From JBPOFM01 sp051252455 (GTDB taxonomy: Bacteria; Bacteroidota; Bacteroidia; Flavobacteriales; Flavobacteriaceae): 64,000 nt of DNA. Every line of letters begins with the position of its first letter. Positions within the stretch are counted from its first letter, which is position 1. Shown here piece by piece: positions 47,128 through 53,763 of this stretch. The DNA lies in assembly GCA_051252455.1 (NCBI GenBank), contig JBPOFM010000005.1, forward strand, positions 186,001 to 250,000. The letters run 5' to 3'. The notes under the pieces were generated by a model that was not told where the DNA came from, ran no database searches, and worked only from the letters and a program-made list of their open reading frames with translations. Position numbers and translations under genes: made by a program.

Positions 47128-47156
47128 GGCACGGATTTCAAATCCGCGCTATCGGG
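47128..47156. repeat. REP-like hairpin element
   Basis: GGCACGGATTTCAAATCCGC, continuing with GCTATCGGG, has a perfect GGATTT/AAATCC stem. It ends 7 bases before the stop codon of the histidine kinase gene, so it could act in its 3' end. Confidence 0.8.
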
Positions 47157-47163
47157 TTATTTT

Positions 47164-48630
47164 TTATGCGGTGGGGATATAAATATTAAAAATTGTTCCT
47201 TTGTCTGGACTACTTTGTACGTCTATGATTCCATTGTGGTTTTCAACAATTTTTTTTACAATAGCAAGCCCAACGCCTGTGCCAGAGTATTCAGTTTTAT
47301 TATGTAGGCGTTGGAAAAGCTCAAAAATTTTATCACCATACTTTTGGTCGAAACCAATTCCGTTATCTTCTATTTTTATATGGCAGTATGTGTCATTTGC
47401 CAACAAACTTTTTTTGTTTTTTTCTTCTTCTATGTTTTCTCCTTCTATGATTTCTCCTTCTATGATTTCTTCTTCTATGTTTTCTCTTTCTATGTTTTGT
47501 CCTCCTATGTTTTGTCCTCCTATGTTTTCTGCTTGAATGATTTCTGCTTGAATGATTTCTCCTTGTATCATTTCTCCTTGTATCATTTCTCTTTGTATTA
47601 TTTCTCCTGTGATACTAATTTTGAGCTGCCTTGTGTTGCTGGCATATTTTAAGGAGTTGCCTATTAAATTATAGAAAAGTTGTGTTATTTGAAATGGAAT
47701 TGCCTTAATACTACAGGTTGAATGGATTTCAATGATTGCCGAATTTTGAGCTATCTCTTCATCTAAATTGTCAATCACTTCCTTCAGAACTGCATCAAGA
47801 TTTAATGTTTCGTGTTTTTTCTGTGATTCTTGAATTTGTGAATAGGATAGCAAATCATTAATCAATAATCTCATGCGCTGTGCTGAATCTGAAATTTTAT
47901 TTAAATATTCTGTTCCAGTTATGGACATTCCATCCAATTCGGATATTTGAAACCGAGATATGAAGGTTAGTATTTTACGTAATGGTTCTTGTAGATCATG
48001 ACTTGTCACATAGTTGAAACGCTGCATTTCTTCGTTACTTTTCAATAACATGAGGTTTTTTTCTACTAATTCTGCTGTGCGTTCCTTTACTTTTTGTTCT
48101 AAAACTTGGGTGAATTCGTGTTGTGATTTTAAACTTTGTAATGTTGACTCTAATTTTTCTACCGTTTCTAAATGAAATGATATCAATTCAGAAAACAATT
48201 TGAACATGCTCATAACCTCTGTTTTATTAAGGTCATGTGGGTTGGGGTCAATGGCACATAATGTGCCGAAAAATGTATTGTCTTTGCGAATTATGGGAAC
48301 GGAAATGTAACTTTGAAATCCATATAAATTTGGCGTGTGGTGATGTCTGAAAGCATCATCTTCATTTACATGATTGATTACAACGGCTTCTCCACTTTGG
48401 CGAATTTCATTACATATAGTTGTCTTGATTTTTAACTCATCTCCCGGCTTGAGTCCAAAAGAAATATCATCTTTAACCTGGCAGGCAATCCACTTATCTT
48501 CTGTGACTCTTGCGATTGCGGCAAAGCCCATACCTGTGACTTTGCACACTACACTTAATAAATCTGATACAATGGCGATTGAATTGATGTTTTTAACGTC
48601 GGCCTGATGTGCTTTACTTAATTGTTCCAT
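47164..48630 (-). CDS. GAF-domain sensor histidine kinase with repeat-expanded ATPase domain
   Basis: This is a 488-residue soluble sensor kinase. A GAF domain (about residues 15-155; SYISVPIIRKDNTFFGTLCA) is followed by a coiled coil (about 160-205) and the dimerisation/phosphoacceptor helix with H211 in YVTSHDLQEPLRKI. The HATPase domain has the N box FYNLIGNSLKYA near residue 322, the G1 box IEDNGIGF near 418 and the G2 box GTGVGLAIVKKI. Twelve in-frame pentapeptide units (residues 343-402, such as EIIQA, QNIGG, EIIEG) are inserted between the N and G1 boxes. No membrane helix or receiver domain is present, and no response regulator is adjacent. The signal is unknown. Confidence 0.92.
   Translation of the reverse strand: MEQLSKAHQADVKNINSIAIVSDLLSVVCKVTGMGFAAIARVTEDKWIACQVKDDISFGLKPGDELKIKTTICNEIRQSGEAVVINHVNEDDAFRHHHTPNLYGFQSYISVPIIRKDNTFFGTLCAIDPNPHDLNKTEVMSMFKLFSELISFHLETVEKLESTLQSLKSQHEFTQVLEQKVKERTAELVEKNLMLLKSNEEMQRFNYVTSHDLQEPLRKILTFISRFQISELDGMSITGTEYLNKISDSAQRMRLLINDLLSYSQIQESQKKHETLNLDAVLKEVIDNLDEEIAQNSAIIEIHSTCSIKAIPFQITQLFYNLIGNSLKYASNTRQLKISITGEIIQREMIQGEMIQGEIIQAEIIQAENIGGQNIGGQNIERENIEEEIIEGEIIEGENIEEEKNKKSLLANDTYCHIKIEDNGIGFDQKYGDKIFELFQRLHNKTEYSGTGVGLAIVKKIVENHNGIIDVQSSPDKGTIFNIYIPTA
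47425..47604 (-). repeat. 15-bp in-frame minisatellite inside the histidine kinase gene
   Basis: Twelve tandem 15-base units code for pentapeptides of the pattern (E/Q)-(I/N/M)-I-x-x. Neighbouring units are often identical pairs (EMIQG twice, EIIQA twice, QNIGG and EIIEG repeated), which points to recent slippage or unequal exchange. All length changes keep the frame. Confidence 0.9.
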
Positions 48631-48763
48631 TGATTATAAATTGCAATTCGGTAAAGGTATATATTTTTAAGAAATTTTTTATTGGTGAGATTTATGGGGT
48701 GCTTATGTGATTGTATTTGAAAAGTGTGGATTTTTGTCGGAGATAGGTTAGGCAGCTTGACAT

Positions 48764-49174
48764 TTAAAGCTCTTCGAAGACCAATCTTCTATCATTGAAG
48801 CAAAGTTCTTCAATAATTAAGATGCCTGGTGTATTACCAATACGCAAATCTCCATAATACGCATTATTTATAATCAGTTCTTTATTTGTTGCGCCGCAGT
48901 TATTGCTAGAAAGCCGATAGTTGTAATTACCTGATTCTAAAACTATCGCTTCTTCCCCATTTATGAGTTCTACGTTAATAGTTTGATTTTGAAAATCGAA
49001 GGTCCATCTAATATTTTGTTCATCGAAGAATGTTTGTCCTACGGCTGTAATTGTACTCGGCGTATAGCTCTTGAGCCAATATGTTTTTACTTGACCATCT
49101 TCTACAGAGTCGTCGTCGCTCTTGCACCCAAAAAGAAATGGGATTATTAATGTGATGTATATAAGGTTTTTCAT
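48764..49174 (-). CDS. small lipoprotein of unknown function
   Basis: This is a 136-residue predicted lipoprotein. The start at 49174 (MKNLIYITLIIPFLFGCKSD) was chosen because it opens the signal peptide and lipobox LFGC. The open frame runs back to 49315, but that part reads through a REP-like hairpin and is not credible. The mature protein starts with an acidic KSDDDSVEDG linker and then a small beta-rich domain (FDFQNQTINVELINGEEAIV). I do not recognise the family; it resembles the short lipocalin-like lipoproteins common in flavobacteria. Confidence 0.75.
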   Translation of the reverse strand: MKNLIYITLIIPFLFGCKSDDDSVEDGQVKTYWLKSYTPSTITAVGQTFFDEQNIRWTFDFQNQTINVELINGEEAIVLESGNYNYRLSSNNCGATNKELIINNAYYGDLRIGNTPGILIIEELCFNDRRLVFEEL

Positions 49175-49301
49175 TCTTAAAGCTTTTATAATTTTTCCTA
49201 TAAAGATTGGGGAAAAATAATTTGTGAATAAAGTTGGTACAAAAGAGGTTTGGAATGGGATGGGTTGTGGAGCTGCGCTATTGATGTTTCTTACTCTTGA
49301 C

Positions 49302-49332
49302 GGCACTCGCTGCAAGCGAGTGCTAGCGAGGA
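49302..49332. repeat. REP-like hairpin element
   Basis: GGCACTCGCTGCAAGCGAGT followed by GCTAGCGAGGA. The stem GCACTCGC/GCGAGTGC is perfect over 8 bases. It lies between the SRAP gene end and the small lipoprotein gene. Confidence 0.8.
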
Positions 49333-49340
49333 AGTGGAAT

Positions 49341-50120
49341 TTAATATTGTAAATCTGCGAAGGCTAATTCTGGGTACTCCATGGGTTCTGAAATTTCGGG
49401 GATGTTACCTTGATAGTCTTTGCCACTTAATCTTGCAACAGGATATGCTTCCAATTCTTCGTGTGGATATTCTTGAATTAAATCTAGGATTGCTGTCTTA
49501 TCGAGCTCGTCGATAATATTGTTTAGCCATTTATCTTCCATTTCTTTATGAAAAATGACTGGCATTCGGGGACCTTCCAACTTTGGGTTGTTATGGATTT
49601 TTGCCAACATTTTATTTCCTGTGGTCGTGACAATTGAAAATGTATTTAGAGTTGCCTTCGTTTCGGGGTCTGTCCACTCACTATATAAACCTGCCAGTGC
49701 AAATGGTTCTTTGTTTTTATTTTGGATAAAAAATGGATAGGTGTTTTTACCAAAATGATGATGCTCATAAAAACCATCTACATACACCAAACATCGACTA
49801 TGCTTTGCAGACTCTCTAAAAGAGTTTTTTTCAAAAATGGTTTCCCCTCTTGCGTTTAATGTATTGTTCCATGATTTTTTTAATTGCTCTTGGTTTTTAA
49901 CCCAATGTGGCACCAAACCCCAAGTTGCAACTTCTGGAAAGTCTGGTGAACGGTCTGTGTAAATCAACAACTCGGGATGACTGAATCCTTTAGTATGATA
50001 TAAAGGTAAATCAGTTTTATCGATGAGAGTTTCCATGATTTCATCGATTACTTTTTGCCCGCCTTTAAGTCTGGCTCTTTTGAGTTGGGCTTCTTGAGTT
50101 GCTTTGATGTCGTAACACAT
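49341..50120 (-). CDS. SRAP (HMCES/YedK) family abasic-site crosslinking protein
   Basis: This is an SOS-response-associated peptidase family protein of 259 residues. It begins MCYDIKAT, so Cys2 becomes the N-terminal residue that forms a thiazolidine with abasic sites in single-stranded DNA. Other family marks are SWNNTLNARGET, SRCLVYVDGFYEHHH and the His-free GPRMPVIFHKE block near the C-terminus. The protein protects abasic sites and has autoprotease ability. It stands alone; a REP-like hairpin lies just after its stop. Confidence 0.93.
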   Translation of the reverse strand: MCYDIKATQEAQLKRARLKGGQKVIDEIMETLIDKTDLPLYHTKGFSHPELLIYTDRSPDFPEVATWGLVPHWVKNQEQLKKSWNNTLNARGETIFEKNSFRESAKHSRCLVYVDGFYEHHHFGKNTYPFFIQNKNKEPFALAGLYSEWTDPETKATLNTFSIVTTTGNKMLAKIHNNPKLEGPRMPVIFHKEMEDKWLNNIIDELDKTAILDLIQEYPHEELEAYPVARLSGKDYQGNIPEISEPMEYPELAFADLQY

Positions 50121-50255
50121 TTTCTTACCTTATTTAAATGAAGTATAAAGTTAATAAAAATTTAGAGGTTTATTAATGGATTACTTTTTTGCTACATATT
50201 GTAGCTGAATAATTCCTTTGTATTGATTATTTTAGTAGTATTAAATTTTAAAGCT

Positions 50256-50438
50256 ATGGACTATATAAATTTAGAGGATGGAGTACCGAAAGTAGATACT
50301 ACTTACAAGGTATTGATAAACACACCCGATGGTGATCAAAGAGAATCCAGAGGGATATGGAAATGTTGTGAAGAATTTGAGTTGATTGATGATTCCTTGG
50401 AAGGTGATGAGTTTATTGTTGCTTGGAAACAGGACTAA
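50256..50438 (+). CDS. small acidic hypothetical protein
   Basis: This is a 60-residue acidic protein starting MDYINLEDGVPKVDTTYKVL. The ATG at 50256 is preferred over an upstream in-frame TTG. The sequence (TPDGDQRESRGIWKCCEEFE, then GDEFIVAWKQD) suggests a compact beta fold. I do not recognise it. It is convergent with the secreted-protein gene that ends at 50452 and is the only forward gene in this stretch. Confidence 0.55.
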   Translation: MDYINLEDGVPKVDTTYKVLINTPDGDQRESRGIWKCCEEFELIDDSLEGDEFIVAWKQD

Positions 50439-50451
50439 TTTTCTCCTTTCT

Positions 50452-50751
50452 CTAGTCTTTACAGTTTAACAACTGATTTTCTAGCTTTTTTATATTATCT
50501 AAAGCGGTTGCTTTGTCTTTGGCTACCGTTGCGAGAAAAGCTTTTGCAGTTTTATATTTTTCTTTACTCTCATTGTCTTCTTTACTTGAGTATTGAGCTG
50601 TTTCTTTTAAATATGCCATTGAGTCTTTGTCGTAACTCTTGATTAAGGATTCGTATGCCCTTATATTTTTTCTAATGATACTGCAATTGCTTTGGGCATT
50701 TATCAACTGGGTTGATAGAATGAAGATGATTATGTAGATGGATTTTTTCAT
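50452..50751 (-). CDS. small secreted coiled-coil protein
   Basis: This is a 99-residue protein with a clear Sec signal peptide (MKKSIYIIIFILSTQLINAQ, cleavage likely after A-Q). The mature part is a Lys/Glu-rich helical region (YESLIKSYDKDSMAYLKE and LDNIKKLENQLLNCKD) containing two Cys residues that could pair. No family is recognised. It lies next to the attC-like element that closes the cyclase cassette but seems to have its own upstream region. Confidence 0.65.
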   Translation of the reverse strand: MKKSIYIIIFILSTQLINAQSNCSIIRKNIRAYESLIKSYDKDSMAYLKETAQYSSKEDNESKEKYKTAKAFLATVAKDKATALDNIKKLENQLLNCKD

Positions 50752-50824
50752 GCTGTAATTTAGGGAATTATTTGATTGGAAATTAAATGTGTTTTGTTAG
50801 GGTTATTCTATATAAACGGATGGA

Positions 50825-50955
50825 AACGTTTGGTGTATGATTAGTTGCGTGTGCAGCAACTAATTTAGTAAATAAATACTTGCCAGAGAAAATTCCGAAG
50901 AAATTTTCAGGATAAGCACTAGCCATAGCAATTAATTATACACCGTGTTGTGGCT
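50825..50955 (-). repeat. attC-like palindromic element after the cyclase gene
   Basis: A long imperfect palindrome has outer arms GGTGTATGATTAGTTGC (50832-50848) and GCAATTAATTATACACC (50928-50944), matching at 15 of 17 positions. Inner hairpins are GTTGC/GCAAC (50844-50860) and GAAAATT/AATTTTC (50888-50908). It starts just after the cyclase stop with TAGCCACAAC on the minus strand. This layout resembles an integron attC site, although the core does not strictly match GTTRRRY. Confidence 0.6.
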
Positions 50956-50957
50956 AG

Positions 50958-51719
50958 TTATTCTGGATTTAATTTCACCGCATTGTATTGCCAAACCTTA
51001 TATTTATTTCCAGAGGATGAATAATTCCAAGTCCAATCTGTTGGGGTCTTTTCTTTAAAATAATTTATTCGCCAATCATAGGCATATCTTTTAATCAAAT
51101 CACCAACCCAAATTTCGTTAGTTGCTGACATATTTTGGATTTTACTTGCAATATTTGCAGTAGGTCCAACAACAGTTAAAAAATTTCTTTTATGCTTACT
51201 AGTTCCAGATGGTAATCCAATGCGAGTTATTAGTATGTTCCCAATATCAATACCGATTCTAGCATCTACTTTTTGGATATTAACTCTCTCAAGATGGGGA
51301 TTTATCATATGATTAAGGCAATAAAATATAACTGTAGAGGCGCTCAAAGCTTGATTTGAGGCTTTAATATCATCATCTTCAGTGCCGATAATTGCCATAA
51401 TTCCGTCTCCAGTATTTTTTTCAATATATCCACCATGGTCATATATTATTTTCATAACCATTGGTATAACACAATTAAGAAGATATAGTGTTTCTTTCAG
51501 TTTATTATCGTCTGATGAACTTGTCCTATTTGTAAAGCCTCTAATATCAAAAAATAAAACAGCAGCACTCATTTTGCGTCCAGAACCAATATTTATTTCA
51601 TCTAAAGCTGGCGTTTTACGTCCGCTTGTTATTGATTCGACTCTATCTTCTAGGTCTTCAGTTAATGAGTTAAATTGATTATTTAATTCTAGCCAATATT
51701 TCAAATTCCAATTAGGCAT
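50958..51719 (-). CDS. class III nucleotidyl cyclase, probable Pycsar cyclase
   Basis: This is a 253-residue soluble class III nucleotide cyclase. The two metal-binding aspartates are D58 in LFFDIRGFT and D105 in NTGDGIMAI, and the dimer-interface segment is VVGPTANIASKIQ, where Lys stands in the usual Arg position of N-x3-R. There is only a short N-terminal helix before the catalytic domain, with no sensor domain or membrane segment. Its start overlaps by 8 bases the gene of a membrane protein of the Pycsar effector type. That pairing is the reason to call it a pyrimidine cyclase (cCMP or cUMP) rather than an adenylate cyclase. The nucleotide cannot be told from sequence alone. Confidence 0.82.
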   Translation of the reverse strand: MPNWNLKYWLELNNQFNSLTEDLEDRVESITSGRKTPALDEINIGSGRKMSAAVLFFDIRGFTNRTSSSDDNKLKETLYLLNCVIPMVMKIIYDHGGYIEKNTGDGIMAIIGTEDDDIKASNQALSASTVIFYCLNHMINPHLERVNIQKVDARIGIDIGNILITRIGLPSGTSKHKRNFLTVVGPTANIASKIQNMSATNEIWVGDLIKRYAYDWRINYFKEKTPTDWTWNYSSSGNKYKVWQYNAVKLNPE

Positions 51720-52188
51720 CTATAAGTATATAAAGAATGGTTAAGAAGACGAGAGCTATTATAAAAGATGAAATCGCTAATCTAATATAGAAATGTTTTC
51801 TGTGCAGTAAGTTGCTTAAATTATAGTTTTGAGATGCGTATTTTTCTTCAATATCTTTTTTTTCTAATTTTTCTATTTCTGCAAAGTATTCATCTTTGTT
51901 TTTAAAATTTCTGACGTTTTCCCAAAAAATCAAACCTTTTTTTTCTTTAGGGCTTCTCGGGTAGACAGCTATTAAAGAAAATAGACAAGAAAATATAAGA
52001 GAAAAAGAAGTAAGGTAAAAGAAAATCTCTTCAATGCAGGTTGTCTTATTGAGACCAATTATAAAATCAAATAATAAAAAAGAAATAGCGATAACTGCTG
52101 CTGCTTTTGCATCAGCAATACCTACATAATGATTGTAATAATCATTTACATTTTTACTAAATCCAAAATAGTCTTTCTCTTTACTCAT
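51712..52188 (-). CDS. Pycsar-type membrane effector (PycTM-like)
   Basis: This is a 158-residue membrane protein. The N-terminal block YYNHYVGIADAKAAAVIAIS leads into a first helix (about residues 28-47). A second helix lies near 53-76, a charged cytoplasmic stretch follows (about 80-128), and a last helix lies near 132-156. The A-D-x-K-A start of the first helix and this topology match the effector family (formerly DUF5706) found with Pycsar cyclases. There, cyclic pyrimidine nucleotides trigger membrane disruption to stop phage. It is the first gene of a two-gene unit with the cyclase; in the best-known systems the cyclase comes first. Confidence 0.78.
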   Translation of the reverse strand: MSKEKDYFGFSKNVNDYYNHYVGIADAKAAAVIAISFLLFDFIIGLNKTTCIEEIFFYLTSFSLIFSCLFSLIAVYPRSPKEKKGLIFWENVRNFKNKDEYFAEIEKLEKKDIEEKYASQNYNLSNLLHRKHFYIRLAISSFIIALVFLTILYILIDA

Positions 52189-52202
52189 AGATTTTCATAA
52201 TT

Positions 52203-52338
52203 AGCCACAACGTTGATGTATAAGGAAAGTTGCGTGTTTGTGTGCGAGGATTTTCCGAAGGAAAATCAGAAGCCAGCAAACGAGCAAATAATAATGGTTC
52301 AGCTAAAACTAGCAATTTTTTTTATACTTTATTAGCCA
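52203..52338 (-). repeat. attC-like palindromic element before the effector gene
   Basis: The nested inverted repeats are GATTTTCC/GGAAAATC with a GAA loop (52249-52267), TTGCGTGTTTG against CAAACGAGCAA (52230-52287) and GTATAA/TTATAC at the outside (52217 and 52322). It fills the gap between the effector start and the end of the next gene pair. Its general build matches the element at 50825, but the sequences are only partly alike. Confidence 0.5.
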
Positions 52339-52347
52339 TTTGTTTTA

Positions 52348-52734
52348 TCATTTTTGAATTTCAAATCTCGATTCTATTAATTCCATTTGATTAATTATTT
52401 CAGTTGGTTTTGCACTTTCCTGTTTATGTTTATCATTCGCAAAATAAACAGATAAAAATCCACCAATCAAAGTCACTCCAAATATTGCCCAGGTCAAATA
52501 TTTTGAAGAATCGGTTTTAAATTCTGTTGCTAAAATTGTGATTAGACAAGAAGCACTTGCTCCTAAAAGTAAAAATCCGAAAGCGTGAAAATTATTAACA
52601 TCAATTTTTATCTCACAAATTTTGTTTTTAATAAATTCCCATTCTTTTACACCTATTGGGTATGCTTTTCCTTTTTGATGAGGAATTATTTCGAATTCTT
52701 GCGAAACGTTGAATTTGTTTTGATTATCACTCAT
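52348..52734 (-). CDS. two-helix membrane protein of unknown function
   Basis: This is a 128-residue protein from the ATG at 52734, which overlaps the zinc-ribbon gene stop by 8 bases; a longer frame from 52773 would overlap more. It has a hydrophilic N-terminal 45 residues and two hydrophobic helices (HAFGFLLLGASASCLITIL and YLTWAIFGVTLIGGFLSVYF), then a polar tail ending QMELIESRFEIQK. The family is not recognised. It is translationally coupled to the zinc-ribbon protein and lies beside the Pycsar-like operon on the same strand, separated by an attC-like element. Confidence 0.65.
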   Translation of the reverse strand: MSDNQNKFNVSQEFEIIPHQKGKAYPIGVKEWEFIKNKICEIKIDVNNFHAFGFLLLGASASCLITILATEFKTDSSKYLTWAIFGVTLIGGFLSVYFANDKHKQESAKPTEIINQMELIESRFEIQK

Positions 52735-53026
52735 TTTCCGTTTCTTTTTTCGATTCAACATTTGGCCTTTCAATAGCTCCAGCCATCAAGGCATTTACCA
52801 TTACTGAATTTCCGCAATTATTGCAACTTACTGGAATTATAGGATAGATTGGACCATTTCCAAGTACTAGATTTCCACCATGAAATTCTCTTAATTCGTA
52901 CACGTTGTCAGAAACATTCCAACCATTTGAACCGCACATTGGACAAGGTCGGCTTCCCCATTTTAGGTTTAAATGTTTAATGATGTTTTCAATATTAACA
53001 TCTTTTTCTTTCTTTTTTTCTTCCAT
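52727..53026 (-). CDS. zinc-ribbon protein of unknown function
   Basis: This is a 99-residue protein from the ATG at 53026; an in-frame TTG lies 15 bases before. A charged N-terminal helix (MEEKKKEKDVNIEN) is followed by a treble-clef or zinc-ribbon-like domain with two Cys pairs, CPMCGSNGW and CNNCGNSVMV, about 45 residues apart. It resembles small zinc-ribbon proteins encoded beside two-helix membrane proteins in mobile cassettes, but no function is known to me. The 3' end overlaps the two-helix protein gene by 8 bases, so the pair is coexpressed. Confidence 0.65.
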   Translation of the reverse strand: MEEKKKEKDVNIENIIKHLNLKWGSRPCPMCGSNGWNVSDNVYELREFHGGNLVLGNGPIYPIIPVSCNNCGNSVMVNALMAGAIERPNVESKKETENE

Positions 53027-53763
53027 ATTATTTTTTTTCAACTTGTTGCCAACTCGTTATCTCCACAAATCTATACGTTTAACCCTTAATTTTTCGGAAT
53101 TTCGACACCTTTTACTAGTGATTTGAATTTCTATTTAAATTTTTTCAATCTTTATATATTAATTCAAATGACAATATAATGCCATTAAAAATTTATGCCA
53201 CGCGGAAAACCGCACACACTAAAAACTGTTTGCTTTATACTTAGGGAGAGGTGCAAACATCGTTTATTTTCTTTAATTGGCTGTAAGAATTTAGATTATA
53301 ACCGTTGAAGGAGCGTTTTAATCTGTCGAAATGCATTTTTAGGGATTTATTGGGTGCTAAATCTTATTTTTTTGCCAATAAACAGACCTATTCGCAAGAA
53401 AAATCAAAATATTTTAAAAATTATTTTTTATGGATTTCTCAATGTTGGCGCGGGGTTTAAGGGGTTTACAACTTTTTCTAACTAAAACTTTTTTGCATTT
53501 AATCGAATTTATTTGCTTTATATCGGATTATTTACGTATTTAGCATCGTCAAGTGATCTCTCACAGCTTGGTGATCAACAGTCTTAAAGACCTCACACGA
53601 CACTTCGAAGTCTTATTTACAAATTTTATCTTTTTACCGTAAACAAATCCGGACCTGCAACTATTTTGCTTGTCCTTAACTAAACCCCTATGCCTTGCCC
53701 TAAATATGTGGCCTTGGTGGAGCTGGCATGGGAACCAAATGAAACCAATTGGCCCCAAAAATT
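53027..53763. other. intergenic region after the cassette-like genes
   Basis: About 740 AT-rich bases. Near 53047, GTTGGCAACAAG on the minus strand could be the start of the zinc-ribbon cassette. A small GCGG-AAAA-CCGC hairpin lies near 53201. No believable gene or RNA was found; a 65-codon frame at 53561-53758 looks spurious. Confidence 0.5.

Larger units (their letters stand above)
46714..47156 (+). repeat. composite repeat, copy 3
   Basis: This is the most complete copy: hairpin 46714-46744, a left part beginning TATGTTCATTTTTTGTCTTG, the core from 46836 and the closing hairpin 47128-47156. It matches copies 1 and 2 almost base for base over about 250 bases of the core. Confidence 0.82.
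46475..47163. other. repeat-bearing intergenic region
   Basis: About 690 bases between the CUB-like lipoprotein gene and the histidine kinase gene. The first 240 bases hold the lipoprotein promoter region without clear elements. The rest is composite repeat copy 3, and no gene is supported. Confidence 0.6.

Noticed and set aside
47110..47307. Frame reading D-G-T-D-F-K-S-A into the kinase gene end
   Set aside because: It is the translation of a REP-like hairpin followed by antisense of the histidine kinase gene.
49175..49315. N-terminal extension of the small lipoprotein (MQRVPSRVRN...)
   Set aside because: The extension starts with TTG inside a REP-like hairpin; a proper signal peptide with lipobox starts at 49174.
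50958..51719. Ordinary adenylate cyclase acting with CRP
   Set aside because: No sensor domain or CRP-like gene is near, and the gene overlaps a membrane protein of the Pycsar effector type; kept as an alternative, not preferred.
53561..53758. 65-codon minus-strand frame in the gap before the hypothetical gene
   Set aside because: No start context, no recognisable composition and it runs into the leader of the forward gene.
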